Below, in pieces: positions 17,771 through 25,867 of a stretch of 64,000 nt of DNA (position 1 is the stretch's first letter; every line of letters begins with the position of its first letter). The DNA is taken from positions 186,001-250,000 of the forward strand of contig NZ_JAFMST010000006.1 of assembly GCF_017916275.1 (NCBI RefSeq). Reading direction: 5' to 3'. Source of the DNA: Rubellimicrobium arenae (lineage in GTDB: Bacteria > Pseudomonadota > Alphaproteobacteria > Rhodobacterales > Rhodobacteraceae). The notes beneath the pieces were generated by a model that saw only the letters and a list, made by a program, of their open reading frames with translations, did not search any database and was not told where the DNA came from. A program made the translations under genes and the position numbers.

Positions 17771-18001
17771 ATGTTACAGAGCATCGATCATCACTACTTG
17801 CGGTTGGCCGGCCGATTTGAACGCTTCGAGGCCCATGATCCGGCGGCCATGCACCGGCGCGAGCTGGTCCGTATGCTGCGCCAGGAGAGACGGGCTCGCT
17901 GGTCGGCCCGAAGGCTACGGCTGCGTGAGTGGATCACCAGGTGGTCGTTGCAACGGAAAACAACCGCGCCGGTCGAACTCGAGGAGTGCCGGTCCTGCTG
18001 A
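17771..18001 (+). CDS. Small basic protein
   Basis: 76 aa, very rich in Arg (RELVRMLRQERRARWSARRLRLREW), with an alpha-helical pattern. GAGGA lies upstream of the ATG. It resembles the short basic proteins of the DUF1127 class in size and composition but lacks their LLRDIGL motif. Divergent from the LysR gene across about 100 bp. Function unknown. Confidence 0.6.
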   Translation: MLQSIDHHYLRLAGRFERFEAHDPAAMHRRELVRMLRQERRARWSARRLRLREWITRWSLQRKTTAPVELEECRSC

Positions 18002-18210
18002 GCCGGTGTTAGAGGGAAGCAGGATGGTCCTGGTCCCAGTCCGGACGAAGAAGAACAGGCGGGGCTAGATTGGAGCCACTTGCCTCGCCAATGCTATAGC
18101 GTCGCGACCCTACCCCTTGGGCTGATCGGCACCTGCAGATACCCTGTGACCGTGGGAGAGCATCGTTCCTGCTGAAGTTTTCGGAGGAAGCGCTGGACCG
18201 TCTGTCTGTC

Positions 18211-19086
18211 ATGAGGGCCTTTTGCCGGATCGTGGAGCGCGGCAGCATCGCACGAGCCGCCGAGGACCTCGCCGTCTCCCCAGGGCTGCTCAGCCGCGAG
18301 CTCAAGCTCCTTGAGACAAGCCTGGGCTGCTCGCTTCTCAGCCGCACGACGCGGCGGATGTCCCTGACCGGGCATGGTCAGATCTACTACGAGGACGCAC
18401 GTCAGATCATTGACGATCTTGCCCGGGCTGAAGAGCGGGTGCGGGCCGGCGCCGGAGTGATTGGCGGGCTGCTGCGGGTGAATGCCCCGCACTCCTTTGG
18501 CACAACAGTGCTCTCGGCGACCCTTCCACAGTTCCTCGCGCGCTACCCGGAGGTGCAGCTCTCGCTGTCCTTCGACGACCATGTGATCGACATGATCGAA
18601 GGTGGCTTTGACCTCTCGATCCGCATCCGCGCAGAGCTTCCCGACTCCGGGATCGTGGCGCGAAGGATCGGCGGCGTCCGGCAGGGGCTGTTCGCGGCTC
18701 CTGCCTATCTCGAGACCCGTGGCAGTCCCACCTCTCCGGAGGAGCTGCACGCGCACGACCTTGTCGCCTACGCTCTCTCGGACACCCCAGGAAGCTGGAT
18801 GCTGAGAGGCGCCGAGCGGACCGAGGCCGTCGAGATCAGCCCCAGGCTCCGGCTGGGCAGCAGCGTCGTGCTCCGGGACATGCTCGTCGCAGGACAGGGC
18901 ATTGGGGCATTGCCGGATTTCCTCTCGACCCCGGCGGTCGAGGCCGGACGGCTTATGCGGGTTCTGCCGGGCTGGGAGATGCCGGAACGCACGATCTACG
19001 CGGTGACCGCCTCTCGGCTGGGGGCCGACGCGAAGACACTCGCTTTCATTGATTTCCTCCGATGCGTTGTGAGTCCCCACTCGTGA
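18211..19086 (+). CDS. LysR-family regulator
   Basis: At least 291 aa. The HTH (MRAFCRIVERGSIARAAEDLAVSPGLLSRELK in pieces) is followed by a LysR substrate-binding domain of the CrgA/YafC type (LRVNAPHSFGTTVLSATLPQFL, GFDLSIRIRAELPDS). The natural N-terminus in this subgroup is MDRLSVMRAF; those residues are encoded here from a CTG at 18193, with GGAGGA at 18183-18188, so a non-ATG start at 18193 is likely. It heads a run of plus-strand genes (WrbA, DsbA-like, DUF1127, EamA) that it probably regulates. Confidence 0.9.
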   Translation: MRAFCRIVERGSIARAAEDLAVSPGLLSRELKLLETSLGCSLLSRTTRRMSLTGHGQIYYEDARQIIDDLARAEERVRAGAGVIGGLLRVNAPHSFGTTVLSATLPQFLARYPEVQLSLSFDDHVIDMIEGGFDLSIRIRAELPDSGIVARRIGGVRQGLFAAPAYLETRGSPTSPEELHAHDLVAYALSDTPGSWMLRGAERTEAVEISPRLRLGSSVVLRDMLVAGQGIGALPDFLSTPAVEAGRLMRVLPGWEMPERTIYAVTASRLGADAKTLAFIDFLRCVVSPHS

Positions 19087-19182
19087 CGCCAGCTCACGAA
19101 TGACGTTCGCGCAGCCGGGTTAATCCGGGCCGTCCATCGCGCCATCCTCCGGGTCATCGCATCCAGACAACCGGTGGATCCC

Positions 19183-19806
19183 ATGACAAAGGTTCTCGTT
19201 CTCTACTACTCTAGCTACGGCCACATCCGCGCCTTGGCGCAAGCCGAAGCCGGAGGTGCCGGCTCCGTGCCTGGCGTCCAGGTCGACCTCCGGCGCGTGC
19301 CGGAGACCGTGCCGCAGGTGGTGCGGGACAGCGCGGGCTACATGCTTGACGACACGCCGGAAGCTCGGGTCGCCGACCTGCCGGACTACGACGCCATCAT
19401 CCTGGGCACGCCCTCGCGCTTCGGCAACATGGCCGGACAGATGAAGCAGTTCCTTGACCAAGCCGGCGGGCTTTGGGCCCGCAATGCGCTCGTGGCCAAG
19501 GTCGGGGCGGTCTTCACCTCGTCCAGCACCCAGCATGGCGGACAGGAGGCGACGGTGCTGTCGGCGCATGTGCCGATGCTGCACTTCGGGATGCTCATTG
19601 CGGGGCTCCCCTACAGCTTCGAAGGCCTGCATCGGACCGATGAGATGGTGGGCGGATCGCCCTACGGCGCTGGCACGATCGCTGGGGTAGACAACTCACG
19701 GCTACCCTCAGAGATCGAACTGGCCGGCGCCTGGTACCAGGGCCGCCATGTCGCTCGGATTGCCGCGCGGCTCGCCTCCGGCGCCGTCCAGAGGGAGGCT
19801 GCGTGA
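19183..19806 (+). CDS. wrbA: NAD(P)H:quinone oxidoreductase, WrbA-like flavodoxin
   Basis: 207 aa. Flavodoxin fold of the WrbA family: FMN-binding VLYYSSYGHIRALAQ near the N-terminus, GTPSRFGNMAGQMKQFLD (about 75-92) and SSSTQHGGQEAT. WrbA carries out two-electron reduction of quinones, avoiding semiquinone radicals. ATG 19183 is preferred over GTG 19174. Its stop codon overlaps the next start by one base (TGATG), which couples it to the DsbA-like gene. The context suggests a redox-stress operon under the upstream LysR. Confidence 0.9.
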   Translation: MTKVLVLYYSSYGHIRALAQAEAGGAGSVPGVQVDLRRVPETVPQVVRDSAGYMLDDTPEARVADLPDYDAIILGTPSRFGNMAGQMKQFLDQAGGLWARNALVAKVGAVFTSSSTQHGGQEATVLSAHVPMLHFGMLIAGLPYSFEGLHRTDEMVGGSPYGAGTIAGVDNSRLPSEIELAGAWYQGRHVARIAARLASGAVQREAA

Positions 19807-20444
19807 TGCCTCGCCTGACCATCGACTTCTTCCATGACGTCGTCTGCGGCTGGTGCTTCAACATCTCGCCACGTCTGCGCGCCTTGGCCGACGAGTTCGA
19901 CCTCGCGGTCCATCACCGGACCTTCGTTCTCCAGGACAGCCGCGAGCGGATGATTGAGGTCTGGGGCTCCATTGCCGCAGCGAAGGAGACCATCCTCGGC
20001 CATTGGGAGGCCTGCCGCCGGGCCAGCGACACCCCGGAACTGTTCAACCTCGACGGTATGAGGGCTGCCCCGTTCGAGTATCCCTTCGGCCTGCCCGCGG
20101 CACTCGCCTGCAAGGCTGCAGAACGGATCGGCGGCCCTGCTGCGCACTGGGACATGTTCGACCGGCTTCAGAAGGCGCACATCACCGAAGCCCGCAACGT
20201 TGCCGACCCCGAGGTGCTGATCTCGATTGCGAAAGAGGCGTGGTACGACCCGGCTCACTTTTCTGAGGTGATGGCCGAGTTTGGCACCCGTCGCGCTGTG
20301 GAAAGGGACCGTCAGTACGCGCACCGGCTCCAGGTGCGCTCGGTCCCGACGCTGGTCGTGCGCGAGACGGGCGCCCGCCTGATCAACGGACCGGTCGAAG
20401 ATCTGCGCGCTCAGTTGCGCGTGGCCCTGAAGCTCGTGGCCTGA
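19806..20444 (+). CDS. DsbA-family (FrnE-like) thioredoxin-fold oxidoreductase
   Basis: 212 aa. Thioredoxin fold with a helical insert. The N-terminal active site is DVVCGWC (CxxC), and a cis-Pro region lies in VRSVPTLVVRETG. It belongs to the DsbA/2-hydroxychromene-isomerase superfamily, FrnE-like. There is no signal peptide, so it is cytoplasmic. Start and stop both overlap neighbours by one base (TGATG at 19804-19808 and 20442-20446), giving tight coupling to WrbA and the DUF1127 gene. Confidence 0.88.
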   Translation: MPRLTIDFFHDVVCGWCFNISPRLRALADEFDLAVHHRTFVLQDSRERMIEVWGSIAAAKETILGHWEACRRASDTPELFNLDGMRAAPFEYPFGLPAALACKAAERIGGPAAHWDMFDRLQKAHITEARNVADPEVLISIAKEAWYDPAHFSEVMAEFGTRRAVERDRQYAHRLQVRSVPTLVVRETGARLINGPVEDLRAQLRVALKLVA

Positions 20445-20662
20445 TGGAGAGCGTCATGGCCCCGACCCTTGCCCGACTTGCGTCAACTCCTTCCACGCTG
20501 ATTGCCCGAACCCTGCGGAGCTGGTTGGTCCGCCACCATCGCCGTCGCGAGGAAGAGCGGCTCGACGCTGCGACCCGGCACCTGCCGCACAGGCTCTTGC
20601 GCGACATCGGCCTTGAACCCCACCCGGACGACTTCGGTGCCCGTCTCCGCCGCTACCTGTAA
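20444..20662 (+). CDS. DUF1127 (YjiS-like) small protein
   Basis: 72 aa. The C-terminal half carries the DUF1127 signature (HLPHRLLRDIGLEPHPDDFG) after an Arg-rich helix (RSWLVRHHRRREEERLD). Short DUF1127 proteins in alphaproteobacteria are linked to RNA turnover and to phosphate or stress responses. The ATG overlaps the preceding stop; a second ATG at 20456 is an alternative start. Confidence 0.8.
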   Translation: MESVMAPTLARLASTPSTLIARTLRSWLVRHHRRREEERLDAATRHLPHRLLRDIGLEPHPDDFGARLRRYL

Positions 20663-20711
20663 CCTCGCGGTCGGACGCTCGACCGACCCGCCCCGTGCTT
20701 CGGTGCTTCGC

Positions 20712-21584
20712 ATGACCCGCTCGACCGACCTTGTTCTGACCGTCTTGGCGCCTGTCGTCTGGGGCAGCACCTACTACGTCACCACCGAGTTCCTGCCCCA
20801 CGGCTATCCTGTAACTATCGCAGCGCTCCGTGCGCTGCCTGCGGGACTCCTGCTTCTTGCCGTCACGCGCCGCCTACCGGAGCGAGAATGGCTCGGCCGG
20901 ATCTTCATCTTAGGCGCGCTCAACTTTGCCGTTTTCTGGATTTGCTTGTTCGTCGCAGCCTATCGTCTGCCAGGGGGCGTTGCCGCCACCCTCGGAGCGA
21001 CCCAGGCGCTCCTAGTGATCGTGCTGGCGCGCGGCCTTTTGGGCATGGCCATCAACCTGCCCGCCGTGGCGGCAGCTGCCACTGGTGTGGGCGGCGTGGC
21101 ACTTCTGGTGCTTGGCCCTGAGGCAGCGCTCGACCCCGTGGGGATCGCTGCAGGCCTTGGCGGGTCCGCCTCGATGGCCGCCGGCACGGTCCTGAGCCGC
21201 AAATGGCAGCTGCCCGTATCCGCGCTCACCGTGACCGCATGGCAGCTGACAGCAGGCGGACTAATCCTGGTTCCCTTCGCGCTTGTGGTCGAGCCACCAC
21301 TTCCCCCGATCGAGGTGCGGCATCTGGGTGCTGTGGCCTACCTTAGCCTGATCGGCGCGGCAGTGTCTTACGTCCTCTGGTTCCGTGGCCTCGCCCGGCT
21401 CGGGCCCGCACCTCTCTCGATGCTGGGGATGATGAGCCCGGTCACGGCCGTCCTTCTGGGCTGGGTCCTACTCGGACAGGAGCTGAGCCCGGTGCAAATG
21501 ATCGGTGCCGTCATCGTCTTGAGCTCGATCTGGGCTGGACAACACGCTGCAACCCAGCCTCGATTAAGGATGCCGGCTCACTGA
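20712..21584 (+). CDS. EamA/DMT-superfamily permease
   Basis: 290 aa with ten hydrophobic segments in two EamA repeats. The first contains APVVWGSTYYVTTEFLPHGYPVTIAALRALPAG in pieces; the second has YLSLIGAAVSYVLWFRGLARLGPAPLSMLGMMSPVTA. These features are classic for drug/metabolite exporters of the RhaT/YdcZ group. ATG 20712 is 49 bp after the DUF1127 gene and is the first start before the first helix. It is probably the last gene of the LysR-WrbA run. Substrate unknown. Confidence 0.9.
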   Translation: MTRSTDLVLTVLAPVVWGSTYYVTTEFLPHGYPVTIAALRALPAGLLLLAVTRRLPEREWLGRIFILGALNFAVFWICLFVAAYRLPGGVAATLGATQALLVIVLARGLLGMAINLPAVAAAATGVGGVALLVLGPEAALDPVGIAAGLGGSASMAAGTVLSRKWQLPVSALTVTAWQLTAGGLILVPFALVVEPPLPPIEVRHLGAVAYLSLIGAAVSYVLWFRGLARLGPAPLSMLGMMSPVTAVLLGWVLLGQELSPVQMIGAVIVLSSIWAGQHAATQPRLRMPAH

Positions 21585-21885
21585 GCTAGATGGCTGCGCT
21601 CCTCATGGCGGCAGGCTCGCTGGAGCCGGATCTCTGCTGGGATTATCGACGCCATTCTGGACGAAGCTCTTGCGAGAACCGAGGACGGCAGAGCCAAGGC
21701 GGCAGGAAGCTCCTCAGCATTTTCAGACTGCAACGTTTTTCAAGCAAGGCTCACTGAGTGTATCTCCCGAATGACGCACTGGCGGGTAGATCTCACCCTA
21801 CGAGTTCAGGAACCGGGAGTGGCGGCCATAGCCGGTATCATGCCATGATCGGATAATACGTTTCTAATGATCCGGCTGCCCGTCC
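21585..21885. other. Intergenic region
   Basis: 301 bp with no recognisable gene or repeat; an AT-richer stretch near 21835-21870 probably carries the promoter of the DUF2568 gene. Confidence 0.4.
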
Positions 21886-22248
21886 ATGCTCCAGGCCTTT
21901 AACCTTGCCCTGCGCTTCGTGCTCGAACTCTTGGCCCTGGTGGCCGTAGGTTATTGGGGCTTCACTCTCTCTGCCCCGCTCGGTGTGAGGTTACTCGGAG
22001 GGCTCGGGCTGCCGCTCCTGCTCGCCACAGCCTGGGCCGTGTTCCGCGTGCCGGGTGACGGAGGCGAGCCAATCGTGGTGGTCAGCGGGGCGGCGAGGCT
22101 CCTGCTCGAAGCTGCCGTCTTCAGCATCGCCATTGCGCTTCTGCTCGCGGCCGGCGCCCCTCGACTCGCTGGAGCCTTCACGTTGGTCCTGCTCCTGCAC
22201 TACGGGATTGACTATCAGCGAGTGGCCGTACTGCTACGCAGGGCGTAA
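21886..22248 (+). CDS. DUF2568 (YrdB-like) membrane protein
   Basis: 120 aa with four membrane helices and conserved features of DUF2568: NLALRFVLELLALVAVGYWGF at the start, LLLATAWAVFRVPGD in the middle, and LHYGIDYQRVAVLLRR at the end. The length is typical. Function unknown. It is convergent with the GNAT gene at 22286. Confidence 0.8.
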   Translation: MLQAFNLALRFVLELLALVAVGYWGFTLSAPLGVRLLGGLGLPLLLATAWAVFRVPGDGGEPIVVVSGAARLLLEAAVFSIAIALLLAAGAPRLAGAFTLVLLLHYGIDYQRVAVLLRRA

Positions 22249-22285
22249 TGTAAGGCTAGGCCTTCCGCCTGTGCGCTTTAGACCG

Positions 22286-22825
22286 TCAGGTCGGTCGGAG
22301 CAGAGCAAGGTAGATCGAGTCTGCCCACTCCCCGTAGACGAAGAAGGTCCGCGCGGCGCGTCTTGTTACCTGAAAGCCAAGCTTTGTCAGCAGCTGAAGC
22401 GAGGCCTCGTTGCGCGGGTCAACATCAGCTGTGAGTTCCGGCACGTCCGTCGTCGCGAACAGGTGGGTGATGACAGCGCGGAGCGCCTCGTCCATCAGAC
22501 CGCGTCCCCAGTGTTCGCGACTGAGCAGGAAACCGATCTCAGGTGTGCTCCAGGCCCCGGCCTTGCCGATGATGCGTCCATCCACCTCCAGCATGAAGTC
22601 GAGCCCGCGGTGAGCCTCGCCGACCATAGCCGCCAGGTAGCGCTCGGTCTCCGCCCGGTCGCGGTGTGCTTCCGTCGACCAGAAGCGCATCACGGCTGGG
22701 TCCGACATGATGGCATGAAGGTCATCGAGGTCTGACATCCGCGCTGGACGCAGAAGGAGGCGGGCCGTCTGGATCGCCGTGCCCGCCGTCCCGTCGCAAA
22801 TAACAAGCCGCTCCTCTTGCTCCAC
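22286..22825 (-). CDS. GNAT N-acetyltransferase (RimJ/RimL-like)
   Basis: 179 aa. Acetyltransf_3 pattern: TARLLLRPARMSDLDDLHAIMSDPAVMRFWS, then the acetyl-CoA loop in SREHWGRGLMDEALRAVITHLF and NEASLQLLTKLGFQ. Its type acetylates protein N-termini or small amines. It follows the membrane protein at 22841 by 15 bp on the same strand. Target unknown. Confidence 0.88.
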   Translation of the reverse strand: MEQEERLVICDGTAGTAIQTARLLLRPARMSDLDDLHAIMSDPAVMRFWSTEAHRDRAETERYLAAMVGEAHRGLDFMLEVDGRIIGKAGAWSTPEIGFLLSREHWGRGLMDEALRAVITHLFATTDVPELTADVDPRNEASLQLLTKLGFQVTRRAARTFFVYGEWADSIYLALLRPT

Positions 22826-22840
22826 TTGTCAGACCCAGAC

Positions 22841-23527
22841 CTACCCTGCGGCGGTTTGTGAGAGTGATGGACCGGCGGCTTGAGCCACGCGGGACGCGTC
22901 CACCCGGCGCTCCGACCAGAGGGCATAGCCCAGCCAAGCAAAGGCAAGCCCCATCGGCACGGCCGCAAGCCGCTGGACCTCGTGCGGCAGCAAAGCGGCC
23001 AGGGGCGTCAGCAGGGCCGTGATGGCGAGAAGGCCTGCCGGCCAGCGCGGCAGGACGCCAGCCCGGAAGGTGGCAATGCCCAGGCACAGGCCTCCGAGCA
23101 GATAAAGGATGCCGAGCACTCCATAGACCGGTCCGAGAGCGCCGATGGCCATCTCGCCCGGTCTCCCATTCACGATGCCCAGGAAGCTGTCGACGAACGA
23201 AGGTGCCGCGGTCGCCATCGCCGGTAGGATGAAGAGTTCGGTAAAGACATAACCGATCTGGAGCATCCAGCAGAGGCTGAACAGGAGGGCTCCGGCCAGC
23301 CCCAGCCATCCCGCCTCCTCAAGCTGCCTCGCGTAGAGGCCTGCAATGGCAAAGAGGAAGAGGAAGCACATGACGAGCTTCAGGACCATGATGACCGTCC
23401 AGTAGCTCGAGGTGACCGATGCCAGCACGTCGGCTGGGTGGATTGGCTGGATGGCCGCGAAGATGATCCCGGCCATGATGGCGGCCAGACCCGTCGCGCG
23501 AATGAGGCTGGCTCCTGTGATCGTCAT
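22841..23527 (-). CDS. Multi-pass membrane protein, unknown
   Basis: 228 aa with about six hydrophobic segments (LAAIMAGIIFAAIQPIHP, TVIMVLKLVMCFLFLFAIAGLYA, GLAGALLFSLCWMLQIGYVF, and others). AGGAG precedes the ATG. No family is certain. It resembles short proteins often found beside DUF4386 genes, and a DUF4386 gene does lie upstream on the same strand across 145 bp. Confidence 0.75.
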   Translation of the reverse strand: MTITGASLIRATGLAAIMAGIIFAAIQPIHPADVLASVTSSYWTVIMVLKLVMCFLFLFAIAGLYARQLEEAGWLGLAGALLFSLCWMLQIGYVFTELFILPAMATAAPSFVDSFLGIVNGRPGEMAIGALGPVYGVLGILYLLGGLCLGIATFRAGVLPRWPAGLLAITALLTPLAALLPHEVQRLAAVPMGLAFAWLGYALWSERRVDASRVAQAAGPSLSQTAAG

Positions 23528-23672
23528 CTTACTCTCCTGGGCCTGAGGGATTGCATTTGCAGTGCTTGGGATCTGCGCGCCCGAGCGGAGGCGGTGGGGC
23601 TCCCGGTTCCAGCTTGGTGGTCGCCTCGGCTCTCGGGAGCGCCCACCATCCTTAGTCCGGCGTGGGCGGACA

Positions 23673-24482
23673 TCACGGGCGGGGTTCGTGCAGCGCGGCC
23701 AAGGCGGTCGGACTGAAGCCCTTCACCAGCAGCCAGATGCCGAGCGACAGCTCCCAGAAGAACTCCGGGATGGTGGCGATGATCTGCGCGGTGGAGCCGG
23801 CCTCGATGAGCCCGAACACGATGGAGATGCCGGCCAGGAGGAGCGCGGGACCCCCGATCAGGCCCAGAACCGACATGGCGCGCGGGACGAGCCGGGTTCT
23901 CCACAGCATCCAGCCGAGGATCAGGCCGTTGCCGACGCCGACGACGACGCCCGGCCCGAGGTTAAAGGTCCAGTCGTGGATCGCGACCAGCGACTGGCCG
24001 ACCACGAGGAGCGACGCCTCGTCAGCATCTCCGGCCTCGAGCCGCAGCGTGTTCAGGGCCAGCATGGTGATGATGCCGACGGCGATGAACACGCTCTCGG
24101 TGATGCGCGCGGCCACGAAGCCCAGCGACAGGACCTCGAAGCGTCTCCGCAGCACGGGATAGAGCGCAAGCGCCGAGCCGATGTTGGCGATGATCAGGAT
24201 AAGCTCGAGGAACGCGCCCCAGGAGACGCCCCGATCGAAGCCGCCGCCGAGGATGAAGGTGGGGTCGCTGAGCGCCGGCACGTAGAGGGAGAGAGCGGCG
24301 GGGATCGAAGTGGCATAGGTGATAAGGAACAGCAGGCCGGTCAGGCGGGCCAAGCGTTGGTCCTCTGCGAGTTGGTCCTGACGGACCCCAGCTTGGCTCG
24401 CCAGCCGCCCTAAGGCACTTGGGCTGACATCAGGTTGAGCGATCAAGTCTGCTGCGGAAGCGGGCGTGGTGATGCTTTCCAT
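23673..24482 (-). CDS. DUF4386 domain membrane protein
   Basis: 269 aa. After a 45-residue polar N-terminus comes the DUF4386 pattern: RLARLTGLLFLITYATSIPAALSLY, then helices including VAARITESVFIAVGIITMLALN and FWELSLGIWLLVKGF at the end. ATG 24482 with AGAGG upstream was chosen over the upstream 24530 possibility. Function unknown. Situated after a LysR gene on the same strand, 101 bp apart. Confidence 0.82.
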   Translation of the reverse strand: MESITTPASAADLIAQPDVSPSALGRLASQAGVRQDQLAEDQRLARLTGLLFLITYATSIPAALSLYVPALSDPTFILGGGFDRGVSWGAFLELILIIANIGSALALYPVLRRRFEVLSLGFVAARITESVFIAVGIITMLALNTLRLEAGDADEASLLVVGQSLVAIHDWTFNLGPGVVVGVGNGLILGWMLWRTRLVPRAMSVLGLIGGPALLLAGISIVFGLIEAGSTAQIIATIPEFFWELSLGIWLLVKGFSPTALAALHEPRP

Positions 24483-24577
24483 AGGAGCCTCTTGGCTGGG
24501 GTGGCGGGCAGCACCCTCTGCACTAGGCACTCGGCGTCGGTTGCGGAACGCGCGTCGTTTGCACTCTGTCCGTGCGC

Positions 24578-24592
24578 CTGACGCTACGTCAG
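24578..24592. promoter_or_regulatory. Palindrome at the end of the LysR gene
   Basis: CTGACG-cta-CGTCAG is a perfect 6-bp inverted repeat that overlaps the LysR stop region and lies about 100 bp upstream of the DUF4386 start. It could be an operator for the DUF4386 run or a short transcription-stop hairpin. Confidence 0.3.
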
Positions 24593-25522
24593 ATCAGGCA
24601 GGCCGTCCAGCATCTCACCATGGCGGGTGCCGCATGCCGAGCGCACGCAGCCCCGCAACCAGCGGTGCGCGAGATCACCATCCATGCGTGGATGCCACAG
24701 CATGGAGATGGTGAACGAGGAGATCGGGACCGGGAGAGGGAAGCTGTCCATCCCCTTGCGCAGGCCCCTGGTATGCCGCTCCGGCACGGTGGCCACGAGC
24801 TGCGCGTCCCGAGCCAGCGCGAGCGCCGCGGCAAAGCCGCCTACGATGGTCACGACCCGCCGCTCAAGCCCGGCGGCCCGCAGGGCGTCGTCGATCTCGC
24901 TGCTGTGGAGACCTCGCCGCAGGACCACGACGTGGCCTGCGCCGGCATACCGCTCGCCTGATACGGTGCCTTGGGCGAGGGGATGGCCAGCCCTGACCAC
25001 GCCGACCCAGCGATCCTCGAAGAGCGGGGAGGCCCGCAACTCGGGCGCGGTCGTTGCGTCTATGACGCCCGTCTCGATGTCCACCTCTCCTTCGCGCAGC
25101 GGGGCGCTCTCCTTGTCCGGCTTGGGCAGGAACTGCAGCGTCACGCCGGGGGCCTGATCGGCGACAAGGGCCAGCAGCCGCGGCCCGAAGGTCTCGACAA
25201 AGCCCTCGCTGGTCCGAAGCGTAAAGCGGCGCTGTAGGGTCGCGAGGTCCAGCGTCTCGGCCGGCCGCAGCACGGCGCGGGCGCTCTCCACCAGCGCCCC
25301 GACCTGCGACCGCAGCTCGACCGCACGTGGCGTGGGAACGAGGCTGCGGCCCGCTCGCACTAGCAGCGGATCACCCGTGACCTCGCGCAGCCGCGCCAGG
25401 GCCCGGCTCATGGCGGATGGACTGAGGCGCAGTCGGCGAGCCGCGCCGGCCACGCTGCCTTCCGCGAGTAGGACATCGAGCGTCACCAGAAGGTTCAGAT
25501 CGGGCACTGCAGACCTCAGCAT
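24584..25522 (-). CDS. LysR-family regulator
   Basis: 312 aa from ATG 25522. A GTG at 25543 is an alternative but would overlap the palindrome. HTH: LNLLVTLDVLLAEGSVAGAARRLRLSPSAMSRALARLRE in pieces; then a NodD/NahR-like substrate domain (GEVDIETGVIDATTAPELRASPLFEDRWVGVVRAGHPLA in pieces). Divergent from DUF2798-MFS, with a palindrome between, so it probably controls that pair. Confidence 0.9.
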   Translation of the reverse strand: MLRSAVPDLNLLVTLDVLLAEGSVAGAARRLRLSPSAMSRALARLREVTGDPLLVRAGRSLVPTPRAVELRSQVGALVESARAVLRPAETLDLATLQRRFTLRTSEGFVETFGPRLLALVADQAPGVTLQFLPKPDKESAPLREGEVDIETGVIDATTAPELRASPLFEDRWVGVVRAGHPLAQGTVSGERYAGAGHVVVLRRGLHSSEIDDALRAAGLERRVVTIVGGFAAALALARDAQLVATVPERHTRGLRKGMDSFPLPVPISSFTISMLWHPRMDGDLAHRWLRGCVRSACGTRHGEMLDGLPDLT

Positions 25523-25539
25523 GACAGATGGCGTGGGAT

Positions 25540-25563
25540 GCACTGACTACATGCGATCAGTGC
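25540..25563. promoter_or_regulatory. Inverted repeat between LysR and DUF2798, candidate LysR operator
   Basis: GCACTGA at 25540-25546 and TCAGTGC at 25557-25563 are exact reverse complements with a 10-bp centre. They lie 18 bp upstream of the LysR ATG (25522) and 60 bp upstream of the divergent DUF2798 gene, the classic layout for a LysR box controlling both directions. Confidence 0.5.
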
Positions 25564-25622
25564 GCGTTCTGCAACGACTCTCCTACATCTATGTGGCAGG
25601 CATCTCTTCACAGGAGTTGAGA

Positions 25623-25862
25623 ATGCCCGCTCGTTTTGCTCCCGCCCTCTTCGGCTTCGTCCTCTCCGGACTGATGTCGCTCGTCGTCTCCGGCATCGCC
25701 ACCCTTCGCAACGCCGGTCTGGCCGATGGTGTTCTGACGCTCTGGCTCGGCGCCTGGCTGCTGTCTTGGCTGGTCGCCTTTCCCTTCGTACTCGTCGTCG
25801 CCCCGCTCGCCCGGCGTCTCGTGACCCTCGCGGTCGTGGCTCCGGCTGCGCATCAGGGGTGA
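25623..25862 (+). CDS. DUF2798 family membrane protein
   Basis: 79 aa with two membrane helices (APALFGFVLSGLMSLVVSGIATLRN and WLGAWLLSWLVAFPFVLVVAPLARRLV). The LSGLMSL...G and PLAR motifs match DUF2798. AGGAG lies six bases before the ATG. Five bases separate it from the MFS gene, so the two are co-transcribed. Confidence 0.82.
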   Translation: MPARFAPALFGFVLSGLMSLVVSGIATLRNAGLADGVLTLWLGAWLLSWLVAFPFVLVVAPLARRLVTLAVVAPAAHQG

Positions 25863-25867
25863 CCGAG

